From positions 62,001 through 126,000 of the forward strand of contig QQVO01000060.1 in NCBI GenBank assembly GCA_003388505.1: a stretch of DNA of 64,000 bases. Reading direction: 5' to 3'. Numbering within the stretch: the stretch's first letter is position 1; each line of letters begins with the position of its first letter. The DNA comes from Planctomycetota bacterium. GTDB lineage: Bacteria; Planctomycetota; Planctomycetia; Planctomycetales; Planctomycetaceae. The notes under the pieces were generated by a model that was not told where the DNA came from, searched no databases, and was given only the letters and a program-made list of their open reading frames with translations. The position numbers and the translations under genes were made by a program. Below are positions 10,403 through 19,413 of the stretch, in pieces.

Positions 10403-10454
10403 CGCACGCTGTCAGTGTGCGTCCGCCGGGCGGCGCACGCACTCTGCGTGCGCC
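10403..10454. repeat. Two-hairpin dispersed element, copy 1
   Basis: Two adjacent palindromes: CGCACGCTG/CAGTGTGCG at 10403-10421, and a perfect 10-bp stem GGCGCACGCA/TGCGTGCGCC at 10432-10454. A second pair with the same cores occurs at 61517-61579. It lies between convergent genes, so it may add to termination. Confidence 0.55.
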
Positions 10455-10461
10455 TACGATG

Positions 10462-10917
10462 CTACTCGCGGTCGAAGACCAGTTCGGCGTTGCCGGTCTT
10501 GAAGTCGGTTTTGAAGACGAATTGATCGTCGCCTCTTGGCTCGACGGTCCAGTCGGCGGAACGGGATTGGCCGTCGGGGGTGGCGGTGTCGCTGTGGCCG
10601 ATGATGGTCTCATTCTCGAGGGAGGCGTAACCGACGCCGTGGCTGCCGTCCTTATGGAAGCTGACGATCTTCATGTTGTTGGTCGCGGGGTTCCAGCCGT
10701 GGATGATCGTGACGTTCTCGGCTTCGAAGATGAAACAGGATTTGGCTTCGGACTCGCGGACCTTGAGTTCAATCTGCAGGCCCTGGTCGTTGCTGATGGT
10801 CCAGGTTCCGACGAGGAACCGCCAGAACTCCAGGGTTTCTTCGCGCTCTGCCGCCTGGGCAGGGGAGGCGATGAGGAGAGCGGCGAGCAGTGCGGCGAGT
10901 GAGAAAGTGCGGGACAT
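10462..10917 (-). CDS. Exported hypothetical protein, lipocalin-like candidate
   Basis: A 151-residue protein with a clear signal peptide (MSRTFSLAALLAALLIASPAQA). It continues with FWRFLVGTWTISNDQG and alternating strands (ENVTIIHGWNPATNNMKIVSF, DDQFVFKTDFKTG). The opening 'FLVGTW' motif and short beta strands resemble DUF1579-like lipocalin-fold proteins, a tentative fold guess. The ATG at 10917 has AAGGAG upstream. It lies downstream of the Kelch-like gene on the same strand (53 bases apart), so the two may be co-transcribed. Confidence 0.7.
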   Translation of the reverse strand: MSRTFSLAALLAALLIASPAQAAEREETLEFWRFLVGTWTISNDQGLQIELKVRESEAKSCFIFEAENVTIIHGWNPATNNMKIVSFHKDGSHGVGYASLENETIIGHSDTATPDGQSRSADWTVEPRGDDQFVFKTDFKTGNAELVFDRE

Positions 10918-10970
10918 CGATGGTCTCCTTGTCGGTGGCGCCGGTTGATTGAACGGCGTTGGATTGAGGG

Positions 10971-11978
10971 TTACTTGTCGTCGAACCAGTCGGCCGGGAT
11001 GTCGAGCGACCAGACTTCGCTGCTGAGGGGTTGGGCATGGCCGCCGGCGACCCAGAGTTTGTCCTGGAAGACGAAGACGGAGTGTTCGTGACGTTCCTTC
11101 CAGGTTGTTTCGGATTCGAGCTGTTTCCATTCCTTGCCGTCGGCGGAGTACCAGACGTCGCCCCAGTTAGTGGATGGGTCATTGGACCAGCCTCCGACAA
11201 CCCACATGCGGTCGCGGTAGGTTGTGGCCGAGAACCAGAGGCGAGCGTGCCAGGGAGCGGCATCGGTTTCCTGCCGCCAGGTCTTGCCGTCGGCGGATGA
11301 CCAGACGTCGTTATAGGCCTGGTACTCGGGCACGTAGTTGCCGCCGCCCATCACGTAGATGCGGTCATTCAAGACGACGGCCTGATGGTAGGCGCGGGGC
11401 GACCAGTCGGCGGACTCGGTGACCTGTTCCCAGTGCTCACCGTCGGCTGAGCACCAGACGTCATTGGTGAGGCTCGATTCGTCTCCGAAGTAGTAGTTTT
11501 CGGTTCCGCCGAGAATCCACATTTTGTCGTCGAAGACGACGGCCCCCGCCGCGATGCGGGGTGACCAGCCGGCGTCGTCGGTGGCCTGCTCCCACTCGTC
11601 GCCGTCGGTGGAGGACCAGACCTGATTGCTGGCGGAGTGGCCTTCGAGGCGGCCGTTGTACCAGCCGCCCATGAACCACATGCGGTTCTTGAAGGTCAGC
11701 GCCATGGAAAGGTCGCTATGAATCCAGGGGGCCTCTCTGGTGACGAGCGTCCATTCCTTGCCGTCGGGCGACGACCAGACGTCGCGGGGCGGCGCTTCGT
11801 AGGAACCGAACCAGCCGCCGAAAATCCAGAGGCGGTCGTCGTAGACGAGTTCTCCCTGCGAGTCCCGGGCCTGCCACCCGGCGTCATCGGTCACCTTGAC
11901 CCAATCGGGGGCTTTTTTCTGAGCGATCGCGACGGTCTGCAGGGCGAGCAGGATGATTGAAGAGAGGAAAATTCGCAT
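10971..11978 (-). CDS. Exported Kelch-like beta-propeller protein
   Basis: A 335-residue protein with an N-terminal signal (MRIFLSSIILLALQTVAIA) and about six repeats of 50 residues. Each repeat carries a pattern such as DRLWIFGGW…DVWSSPDGKEWTLVT (compare NRMWFMGGW, DKMWILGGT, DRIYVMGGG, DRMWVVGGW, DKLWVAGGH). The GG doublets and spaced W residues fit a Kelch-type propeller. Such propellers usually bind proteins or glycans; no catalytic residues are evident. An in-frame extension upstream to 12380 lacks signal-like content, so the start at 11978 is preferred. Confidence 0.85.
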   Translation of the reverse strand: MRIFLSSIILLALQTVAIAQKKAPDWVKVTDDAGWQARDSQGELVYDDRLWIFGGWFGSYEAPPRDVWSSPDGKEWTLVTREAPWIHSDLSMALTFKNRMWFMGGWYNGRLEGHSASNQVWSSTDGDEWEQATDDAGWSPRIAAGAVVFDDKMWILGGTENYYFGDESSLTNDVWCSADGEHWEQVTESADWSPRAYHQAVVLNDRIYVMGGGNYVPEYQAYNDVWSSADGKTWRQETDAAPWHARLWFSATTYRDRMWVVGGWSNDPSTNWGDVWYSADGKEWKQLESETTWKERHEHSVFVFQDKLWVAGGHAQPLSSEVWSLDIPADWFDDK

Positions 11979-12363
11979 CGGCCGGTGGTTGAGTTCGAAG
12001 AATGGATTCGCGCAAAGACGCCAGGTCGCGGAGGGTTTTTTACTGGTGCTGTCGTTCGGTCGAGTTCTCTTGTCTCCATCGTACCGGCAGGGCGCTTTGA
12101 TCGGTACTGGAGGCGCTCTATCGGCCCGTTGACCGAACTCCGGCTCCTTGCGGACTGGAGAGGTCGTAGCGGCGGGCTGTTGATTCGTGCAGTGTGGCGG
12201 ACTGCGAGGTCGATGTCGGTTTGACGACCCTGCGGCGGCGCTCGCGCGTCGCAGTTCCCGCCCTGCAGCAGAATGAACTTCCATGATCGCGTCCGGTGTT
12301 TCCGCAAATGAGAATCTTGCAAGCGGCTTGAAGCAGGAGGGGCGGTCGGGCAAACTTCGTCGC
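11979..12363. other. Divergent intergenic region
   Basis: About 385 bases between the divergent Kelch-like and GNAT genes. It must hold both promoters, but I could not assign convincing -35/-10 pairs. No RNA or repeat is recognised. Confidence 0.4.
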
Positions 12364-13422
12364 ATGCTTGACGTTCGCACCTATGCCGGCGATGCGGCGA
12401 CCCTGAGCGAGTTTGTGGGTCGTGTGTGGCGGGCCACCTATGCCGACCGGATGCCGCTGCCTGTCTGGGACGAGCGCTTTTTCGATTGGCAGTTGACCTG
12501 GCGTACTGCGGAGGAGCGGCCGCATTGCGTTGCAGTGTATGACGGCGACCGTTTGGTGGGGACGCTGCTGGGCGAGGAATTCCGGTTTCGCTGGTTCGAC
12601 TCGGAGCATCTCGGCACGCAGGGAAGCTGGCTGACGGTGGAACCGGAGTATCGCCGTCAGGGGGTCGGCAAGCTGCTGCTTGAAGAACTCAAGCGCCGAC
12701 ATCGTGAGCGGGGCGCGGATTTTCAGATCGGTTACGGGTATCACGGGTCGCGCTTGTCCCTGGGGCCGAAGTTCTGGAAGACGCACCCGGAGGGCACGGT
12801 GGTTCCGCGCAGCCTCGGGTTTTCGGTGCGGGTGCTCAACCCGCGCGCGGTGGCGGCGTGGGAGTTAAGCCGCTTGGAGGGATGGGGCGCGCGGGGTCTG
12901 GAGTGGTGGCAGCCGCGTCCGGAGAAGTGGCAGCCCGACTCGCACGTGCGGGAGTATCGCAGCGAGGATCTGGCGTCGTGTCTGGAACTCTCCCACGGGC
13001 TGCTCGATCACGTCGAAGTGGGGATCATGTGGGAGCAGGACCGTCTGGCGCATCAACTGGACTACAAGGACTATCCGCAGACACTGGTGTATGAGACGGA
13101 CGGACAGGTCGCCGGTTTCATCAACTACCACCGGATGGAATACCTCGGCCGGGGAACGATCCGGATGGCGATGATCGATCTGTTTGCGGTCGGCGATCTG
13201 CCGTTGCCGGCGCAGGTGGCGCTGATGAAGACGGCCTTGTCCCGGATGCACAAGGAGGGTGTCGACGTGGCGATGTTGCTGCGTACGCCCTGTTTTCCGG
13301 GTGGCGTGCTGTGGCGAACCGGTTTCATTCCGCGATTGGCCGATCAGGCGATTCTGCTCACGAAGATGACCCCGGACTTCGATCCGGGGCGGGCGAAGCG
13401 GTTTCACGTGCTGTGGCGGTGA
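12364..13422 (+). CDS. GNAT-family N-acyltransferase
   Basis: A 352-residue GNAT protein. The acyl-CoA-binding motif A is clear at LTVEPEYRRQGVGKLLLEEL (90-109), with the RRQGVGK pyrophosphate loop at 97-103. The C-terminal half (DLASCLELSHGLLDH…, LFAVGDLPLPAQVALMKTAL) looks like a second, degenerate GNAT-like unit. Family members move an acyl group from acyl-CoA or acyl-ACP to an amine. It lies 338 bases upstream of the reductase-aminotransferase fusion, on the same strand. Acylation of an amine made by that enzyme is an attractive but untested idea. Confidence 0.8.
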   Translation: MLDVRTYAGDAATLSEFVGRVWRATYADRMPLPVWDERFFDWQLTWRTAEERPHCVAVYDGDRLVGTLLGEEFRFRWFDSEHLGTQGSWLTVEPEYRRQGVGKLLLEELKRRHRERGADFQIGYGYHGSRLSLGPKFWKTHPEGTVVPRSLGFSVRVLNPRAVAAWELSRLEGWGARGLEWWQPRPEKWQPDSHVREYRSEDLASCLELSHGLLDHVEVGIMWEQDRLAHQLDYKDYPQTLVYETDGQVAGFINYHRMEYLGRGTIRMAMIDLFAVGDLPLPAQVALMKTALSRMHKEGVDVAMLLRTPCFPGGVLWRTGFIPRLADQAILLTKMTPDFDPGRAKRFHVLWR

Positions 13423-13760
13423 CGGCGGGAACGCCGGCGACCGGTCAGCGAGACTTCTCCGTTTTTTGAGATTCGGCGGATTGCGCCGGGTCTGTGCGGA
13501 TGTGGTGGATAGAATGCATTGGCCCGCCCGGCGGCGATCGATTCGGCGGCGCAGGCGACAATACAATTGCATCCCTTGACGCGATATGACAGCATCAATG
13601 GTTGCGCCGGTTGAGTTCAGCGGGTTCACAATACGGCGGAATTCAAGAAAGTTTCACAAATCTCGACGACTTGCGACCGGCTTGGCGCCGGTCGGGTCGG
13701 GCTGCCGCGAGACGTTTTCCCTCCGTCCGCACGTCGGACTGGCATCGAGCAAGGACATCA
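13423..13760. other. Leader region of the reductase-aminotransferase gene
   Basis: A stretch of 338 bases with no supported gene. A hairpin with GACCGG/CCGGTC arms lies about 70 bases before the start codon (near 13675-13693). Whether it is regulatory is unknown. Confidence 0.35.
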
Positions 13761-16367
13761 ATGAAGTTCGCATTTCTCATTCATCCGATCAGCACGGAGG
13801 TGAGTGATCTGACCCGCCTGGATGCGGACACCGGCGTTCTCAAGACCTGGGGGACGGACCCGCTCGGTCTGCTGGCCCGGATCCACGGCCCCGAAGCCGC
13901 GCGTCAGTACGCTTCGACGCAGCGTGAGACCGGTCCGGTGGTGATCGATGAAATCTGCGGTCCGACCTCCCACGACGGCAAGGAGGTTCGGGGCCGTCTG
14001 ATCGAGATTCCGATGAAGGCGTCGGAGATTCTGGAGTTTCCCGACGCGGCGGTGGAGCAGATTGAACGTGCCGTGAAAATGGCGGCCGATTGGGGCGCGC
14101 GGGTCGTCGGCCTGGGCGCCATGACGGCGGTTGTCGGAGGGCGCGGAACATACATCGCCGAGCACAGCCCGATCGCCATCACCACAGGCAACAGCCTGAC
14201 GGTGTACGCGGCGATCCAGGGTCTGTTCCATGCCGCGGACGAGCTGAATTTCGACCTGCGGCGGGAAACGATCGCGGTTGTCGGCGTTCCGGGCAGCATT
14301 GCCTCGGCTGCGGCGACGCTCTTGGCGCCTCATTGCGGGGAGTTGCTGATCGTCGGGAGACGCGCTTCAGCGCCGGCCCAGCGCCTGGCGGACAAACTCG
14401 GCGTCGAGTTGTTGCTGGACATCGACGAAGCGTGCAGCCGGGCGCGAATCGTGTTCTCAGCGACGTCGTCGGGAAGCTGCATCGACCAGACGAAGTTGCA
14501 GCCGGGGACGATTGTGGTCGACGTGGGCGTTCCGGCCGACGTGATGGGAGACGGACCGCTGCGTTCGGACGTGCTGGTGCTGACCGGTGGACTGGCCGCG
14601 GTGCCGGAGGACGGACGATGGCATTCGCCGCGCGTGATCCGGTTCCAGCGGGGGATGATCCCGAGTTGCATGGGCGAGACGATGATCCTGGCGCTGGAGG
14701 ATCGGCAGGAATGCTACTCGCTGGGCCGCGTGCTGGACGTGGAAAAGATCGCCGAGATCGGCGCAATCGCCACGGCGAACGGTTTCCGGTTTTCCCGGCT
14801 GTGCTCCTTCGGCCAGGTGCTGGACGACTCGGTGCTGGCGGAGTTCCGCAAGCATGTGCGGCGCGATCCGGCCCGGCAGCCGCTGCGGAGGACCGAGAAG
14901 AGCGGCGCGGCGGAGCTGGCGAAGCGCGCACCGCGATGTTTCAGCCGGCACATCAATCCGCCGCTGGCGGCGTTCATGGAACGCGCGGGCATCGCGCGGA
15001 CGTTCGTGCGCGGCGAAGGCGCCTGGCTTTACGACGCGGACGGAGCGCGGTATCTGGACCTGGTCTCCGGTTACGGCGCGGTGAACCTGGGGCACAACCA
15101 CCCGGCGGTTGTTGATGCGGTGAAGAGTGCGATCAACTCGTACTCGCCGGGATTCGCTCCGTCGGCGATCAATCCGTACGCGGCGGCGCTGGCGGAGGAA
15201 CTGGTTTCGCTCTCACCGGCCGGCCTCGAGATGGCCTTCTTTACGAACAGCGGAACCGAAGCGACCGAGGCCGCGCTCAAACTCGCGCGGGCCTCGACCG
15301 GCCGAGCGGGACTTCTGCATTGTTTCCGCTCTTTCCACGGGAAGTCGATGGGCTCGCTGTCGGTGACCGGCAAGACGGAGTTGCAGCAGCCGTTTCAACC
15401 GCTGGTCGCTGCGGCCGAGGGTGTCCCGTATGGGGACGTCGACGCATTGCGCCGCGAACTGCGGAAGCAGAAGTATGCGGCATTTCTCGTCGAGCCGGTG
15501 CAGGGCGAGGCCGGCGTGTATGTGCCGCCGACCGGGTATCTCAAGCAAGCGGAAGAGATCTGCCGTGAGAACGGGACGCTGCTGGTGGTCGACGAGGTGC
15601 AGACCGGTCTCGGCCGGACCGGCGCGCTGTTCGCCTGCGAGCACGAAGGCGTGACGCCCGACATCCTGACGCTCGCGAAGTCGCTGGGCGGAGGGATGAT
15701 GCCGATCGGGGCGATGCTGGCCCGCGGGGATGTGTGGCATCGCGCGTATGGAACGGTCCAGACCTGCCTGCTGCACACGAGTACGTTCAGCGGGGGCAGC
15801 CTGGCATGCGCCGCGGCGCTGGCAGGAGTGCGTGCGGTTGTCGAAGAAGAACTTTCGGAGCGGGCCCGGGATCTGGGCCAGCGGTTGCAGGACGGGTTGC
15901 GGGAACTGACAACGCGATACCGCTGCGTCAAAGAGGTGCGCGGCAAGGGACTGATGGTCGGCGTGGAGTTCCGCGCCTGGCCCAGGACGGCCGTGAACCA
16001 CTGGAAGTCCCTCGACGAAACGGGACTGACCGCGTACCTCGTGAAAGGGTACGACGGGATGGTTTCGGCCCTGCATACCCTGCAGGCAATGTTCATCCTG
16101 CTGAACCGCTTCGGGATCTACACGCAGAACACCCGGTCGAATCCGCTGGTGCTCAGGATTCAGCCGCCGCTGATGATCGCCGAAGCCGAGATCGACCGTT
16201 TCCTCGATGCGATGCACCAGACGTGCCGCGAAGTGGACCACATCTGCAGCGCGCTGACCGGCGGCGTGAGCAAGTCGTCGCTGGGCAAGCACGACGCGCG
16301 GTCGGAAGCGGAGGCGCCCAAGCCGGCGAGCGACGTGTTTCTATCGGCGCCAAGCAGGGATGCGTAA
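13761..16367 (+). CDS. Acyl-ACP-reductase-like domain fused to class III aminotransferase
   Basis: An 868-residue two-domain enzyme. Residues 1-360 resemble the cyanobacterial long-chain acyl-ACP reductase (AAR). Shared features are VIDEI…GRLIEIP (61-84), the LGAMTAVVG and TTGNSLTVYAA stretches, the dinucleotide motif VVGVPGSIASAA (173-184), and SCMGETMILALE (302-313), whose Cys303 aligns with the acyl-accepting cysteine of AAR. Residues 390-830 are a PLP-dependent class III aminotransferase: SGTEA (497-501), Asp611 in VVDEVQTG, and Lys640 in TLAKSLGGG. A plausible reaction is reduction of an acyl thioester to an aldehyde followed by transamination to a primary amine or aminoketone; this is inferred. 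PigE of prodigiosin synthesis has a similar size and C-terminal domain. The ATG at 13761 follows AAGGA. Confidence 0.85.
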   Translation: MKFAFLIHPISTEVSDLTRLDADTGVLKTWGTDPLGLLARIHGPEAARQYASTQRETGPVVIDEICGPTSHDGKEVRGRLIEIPMKASEILEFPDAAVEQIERAVKMAADWGARVVGLGAMTAVVGGRGTYIAEHSPIAITTGNSLTVYAAIQGLFHAADELNFDLRRETIAVVGVPGSIASAAATLLAPHCGELLIVGRRASAPAQRLADKLGVELLLDIDEACSRARIVFSATSSGSCIDQTKLQPGTIVVDVGVPADVMGDGPLRSDVLVLTGGLAAVPEDGRWHSPRVIRFQRGMIPSCMGETMILALEDRQECYSLGRVLDVEKIAEIGAIATANGFRFSRLCSFGQVLDDSVLAEFRKHVRRDPARQPLRRTEKSGAAELAKRAPRCFSRHINPPLAAFMERAGIARTFVRGEGAWLYDADGARYLDLVSGYGAVNLGHNHPAVVDAVKSAINSYSPGFAPSAINPYAAALAEELVSLSPAGLEMAFFTNSGTEATEAALKLARASTGRAGLLHCFRSFHGKSMGSLSVTGKTELQQPFQPLVAAAEGVPYGDVDALRRELRKQKYAAFLVEPVQGEAGVYVPPTGYLKQAEEICRENGTLLVVDEVQTGLGRTGALFACEHEGVTPDILTLAKSLGGGMMPIGAMLARGDVWHRAYGTVQTCLLHTSTFSGGSLACAAALAGVRAVVEEELSERARDLGQRLQDGLRELTTRYRCVKEVRGKGLMVGVEFRAWPRTAVNHWKSLDETGLTAYLVKGYDGMVSALHTLQAMFILLNRFGIYTQNTRSNPLVLRIQPPLMIAEAEIDRFLDAMHQTCREVDHICSALTGGVSKSSLGKHDARSEAEAPKPASDVFLSAPSRDA

Positions 16368-16390
16368 TCAGGCCGTGGTCACTCGCCTCG

Positions 16391-16418
16391 ACCTGCCGAT
16401 CGCAGTCGGCGGGTTTTT
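16391..16418 (+). terminator. Rho-independent terminator
   Basis: Stem ACCTGCCGA/TCGGCGGGT with loop TCGCAG, immediately followed by T residues (TTTTT from 16414). It lies after the fusion gene and before the convergent fumC stop. On the other strand its loop reads CTGCGA, placing it in the hairpin family described under findings. Confidence 0.65.
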
Positions 16419-16433
16419 CGGGAGCGCGGAGCG

Positions 16434-17858
<1,425 letters not shown>

Positions 17859-17983
17859 GTCTCTTCGTTTCTGATAGGAGTTCGTCGATCGATTCCGCGC
17901 GACATCATAGCGATCGTCGGCGCGTCGTGTTAGACGCGCGGAAGGCCGATGGGGGAGGGACTCGCACCAACGCGCAAAGGGAA

Positions 17984-18009
17984 CGCCCTCGGGCTGCAAC
18001 CCGAGGGCG
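17984..18009. terminator. CTGCAA-loop hairpin
   Basis: Perfect 10-bp stem CGCCCTCGGG/CCCGAGGGCG with loop CTGCAA, between the fumC start and the stop of the minus-strand heme protein gene. It probably ends transcription of the NsrR-like/heme protein unit. Confidence 0.5.
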
Positions 18010-18038
18010 CTGCGTTGCGGTGATCTGGTGGAGGTCGC

Positions 18039-18575
18039 TCAGTCGAGAGGAATCGTATATCCGAGCATCCCGATCGGCGCGCCCTCTTCGACGTCGCGGT
18101 AGTTTTCGTGGCACATGATGCACTTTTCGAGGACGACCGGAATCGGCGTGGCGGCGCGGAGCACTCGCTTGCCGTCCTGCGTCTGGACTTCGTCGTAGTA
18201 GTCGGCTCCGTCCTTGAGCTTCTCGGCGGCCGCTTTCTCGAAGTCGTCGGTGGGGACGTTCTCATCGTTGTAGGGCTCGCCGGAAACGTCGAGCAGCCGG
18301 ACTTCGTGCCAGCCTTTTTCCTTGACGGCGGCGAAGAGCGCCTTGGCGGCCGCTCCGGCCGGCAGGTCCGATTCCTCGGTCACGTAGTTGTCCGTGATGA
18401 GGACGACGGCCGTCTTGTAGACGTCGTCGAGCATCTTGACGTCCTTGCGGGCTTCGTCCAGCGCGGGGTCGGACTTCTTCTCGGCGAGGCCGGGACTGCT
18501 GAAGATCGCGCCGAGCAGGGCGAGGACGGTTGCGGCGGCGGTCAACGAGAAGGCGAGACGAGGTTGGAATCTCAT
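18039..18575 (-). CDS. Exported heme-c protein with Tll0287-like (DUF3365) domain
   Basis: A 178-residue protein with an N-terminal signal or anchor (RLAFSLTAAATVLALLGAIFSSPGLA). A PAS-like Tll0287/DUF3365 domain follows, and near the C-terminus there is one c-type heme site CIMCH in LEKCIMCHENYRDVEEG, followed by PIGMLGYTIPL. Such proteins are exported heme sensors or small electron carriers. The gene starts 71 bases after the NsrR-like regulator on the same strand, so the two probably form one transcript. This suggests a role in nitric-oxide or redox stress, which is inference. The ATG at 18575 positions the signal peptide. Confidence 0.8.
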   Translation of the reverse strand: MRFQPRLAFSLTAAATVLALLGAIFSSPGLAEKKSDPALDEARKDVKMLDDVYKTAVVLITDNYVTEESDLPAGAAAKALFAAVKEKGWHEVRLLDVSGEPYNDENVPTDDFEKAAAEKLKDGADYYDEVQTQDGKRVLRAATPIPVVLEKCIMCHENYRDVEEGAPIGMLGYTIPLD

Positions 18576-18646
18576 GGGAGCGCTTTCCAGGTTGAGATTG
18601 AAGGGGGGGGTGAAACTCTGTGATTCGGCCTGCGGGCGAACGATCG

Positions 18647-19075
18647 TCAGGCTGTGTCGGTCAGTTGCACGAGGCTCGCGCCAGGCTTGACGACGTCGGC
18701 AATCGTGAACTTTGCAAAGTAATCGCGCTGCAGTTGTTCGGCTTCGGAGAGAATGGTCTTCAGCCGGCATCCCGGCTGGATGACGCAGACGTCGTCGATG
18801 GCGACGCAGTCGAGCAGGTGCAGGCTGCCTTCGATCGGCTCGATGACGTCGAGGAGGCTGATGGAGTCCGCCGGGCGGGCCAGTTCGAGTCCGCCCCCCA
18901 CGCCGCGGATGCTGCGAATCAGCCCCACTTGCGCCAGCCGCTGGACGACCTTGGCGAGGTGGTCCTTCGAGATCCGGAAGAACTCCGCGATCTCCGCGAT
19001 CTGGACGCGTCGCTGCTCTGCCGCGAGGAACATCAGCGTGCGGAGGGCGTAATCGGTATGGAGTGAGAGTCGCAC
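18647..19075 (-). CDS. Rrf2-family regulator, NsrR-like
   Basis: A 142-residue Rrf2 protein. The N-terminal winged helix (MRLSLHTDYALRTLMFLA, IAEFFRISKDHLAKVVQRL, GVGGGLELARP) is standard. Three cysteines (90, 97, 103) in LLDCVAIDDVCVIQPGC, followed by RLKTILSEA, match the Fe-S cluster ligands and following helix of NsrR closely. NsrR senses nitric oxide through this cluster and represses detoxification genes. The GTG start at 19075 gives the canonical N-terminus but lacks a clear ribosome binding site. A perfect palindrome 10 bases upstream is the likely autoregulatory operator, and a heme protein gene follows. Confidence 0.85.
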   Translation of the reverse strand: MRLSLHTDYALRTLMFLAAEQRRVQIAEIAEFFRISKDHLAKVVQRLAQVGLIRSIRGVGGGLELARPADSISLLDVIEPIEGSLHLLDCVAIDDVCVIQPGCRLKTILSEAEQLQRDYFAKFTIADVVKPGASLVQLTDTA

Positions 19076-19085
19076 GGAAAATAAT

Positions 19086-19114
19086 CTAAACAGGTACGTT
19101 GATTACCTGTTTAG
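19086..19114 (-). promoter_or_regulatory. Perfect palindromic operator of the NsrR-like gene
   Basis: Two perfectly complementary 11-base arms, CTAAACAGGTA (19086-19096) and TACCTGTTTAG (19104-19114), are separated by seven bases. The site ends 10 bases before the regulator's GTG start. It sits in a locally AT-rich stretch where a promoter or leaderless start would be expected. Size and position fit a dimeric Rrf2 repressor site. Confidence 0.7.
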
Positions 19115-19170
19115 GATAGCCACGTGTCGGGCGTCCGTCAATCGAGTCGGCATCGGACGAGAGTGGTGAA

Positions 19171-19408
19171 AGCTGTCGTTTACACACATCTTTCGATCCC
19201 CGATTGAGTGACTCTTCGAGAGATTCGAATGGGACGCGGCAGATCACGGATGGGACGGATTCCCGTCGATCGCTTTCTGCGGAGTGCAGAGTATTCTCGC
19301 CTGGGTCGATGCGGTCTCGGCGCTGCCGCCTCTCGAGGAATCTCCCCAAAATCCGTGCTGATCCACCGAATCCGCGTGAATCCGCGTTCTATTCGCGAAT
19401 CCCTTTGG
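19171..19408. repeat. Dispersed repeat of about 240 bp, copy 1
   Basis: This segment matches, on the opposite strand, the stretch 58620-58857 along nearly its whole length with scattered substitutions. Shared blocks include CCCCGATTGAGTGACTCTTC, GGAGTGCAGAGTATT and GATGCGGTCTCGGCGCTG. Both copies lie between genes and neither appears to be coding. Confidence 0.75.
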
Positions 19409-19413
19409 CCCGT

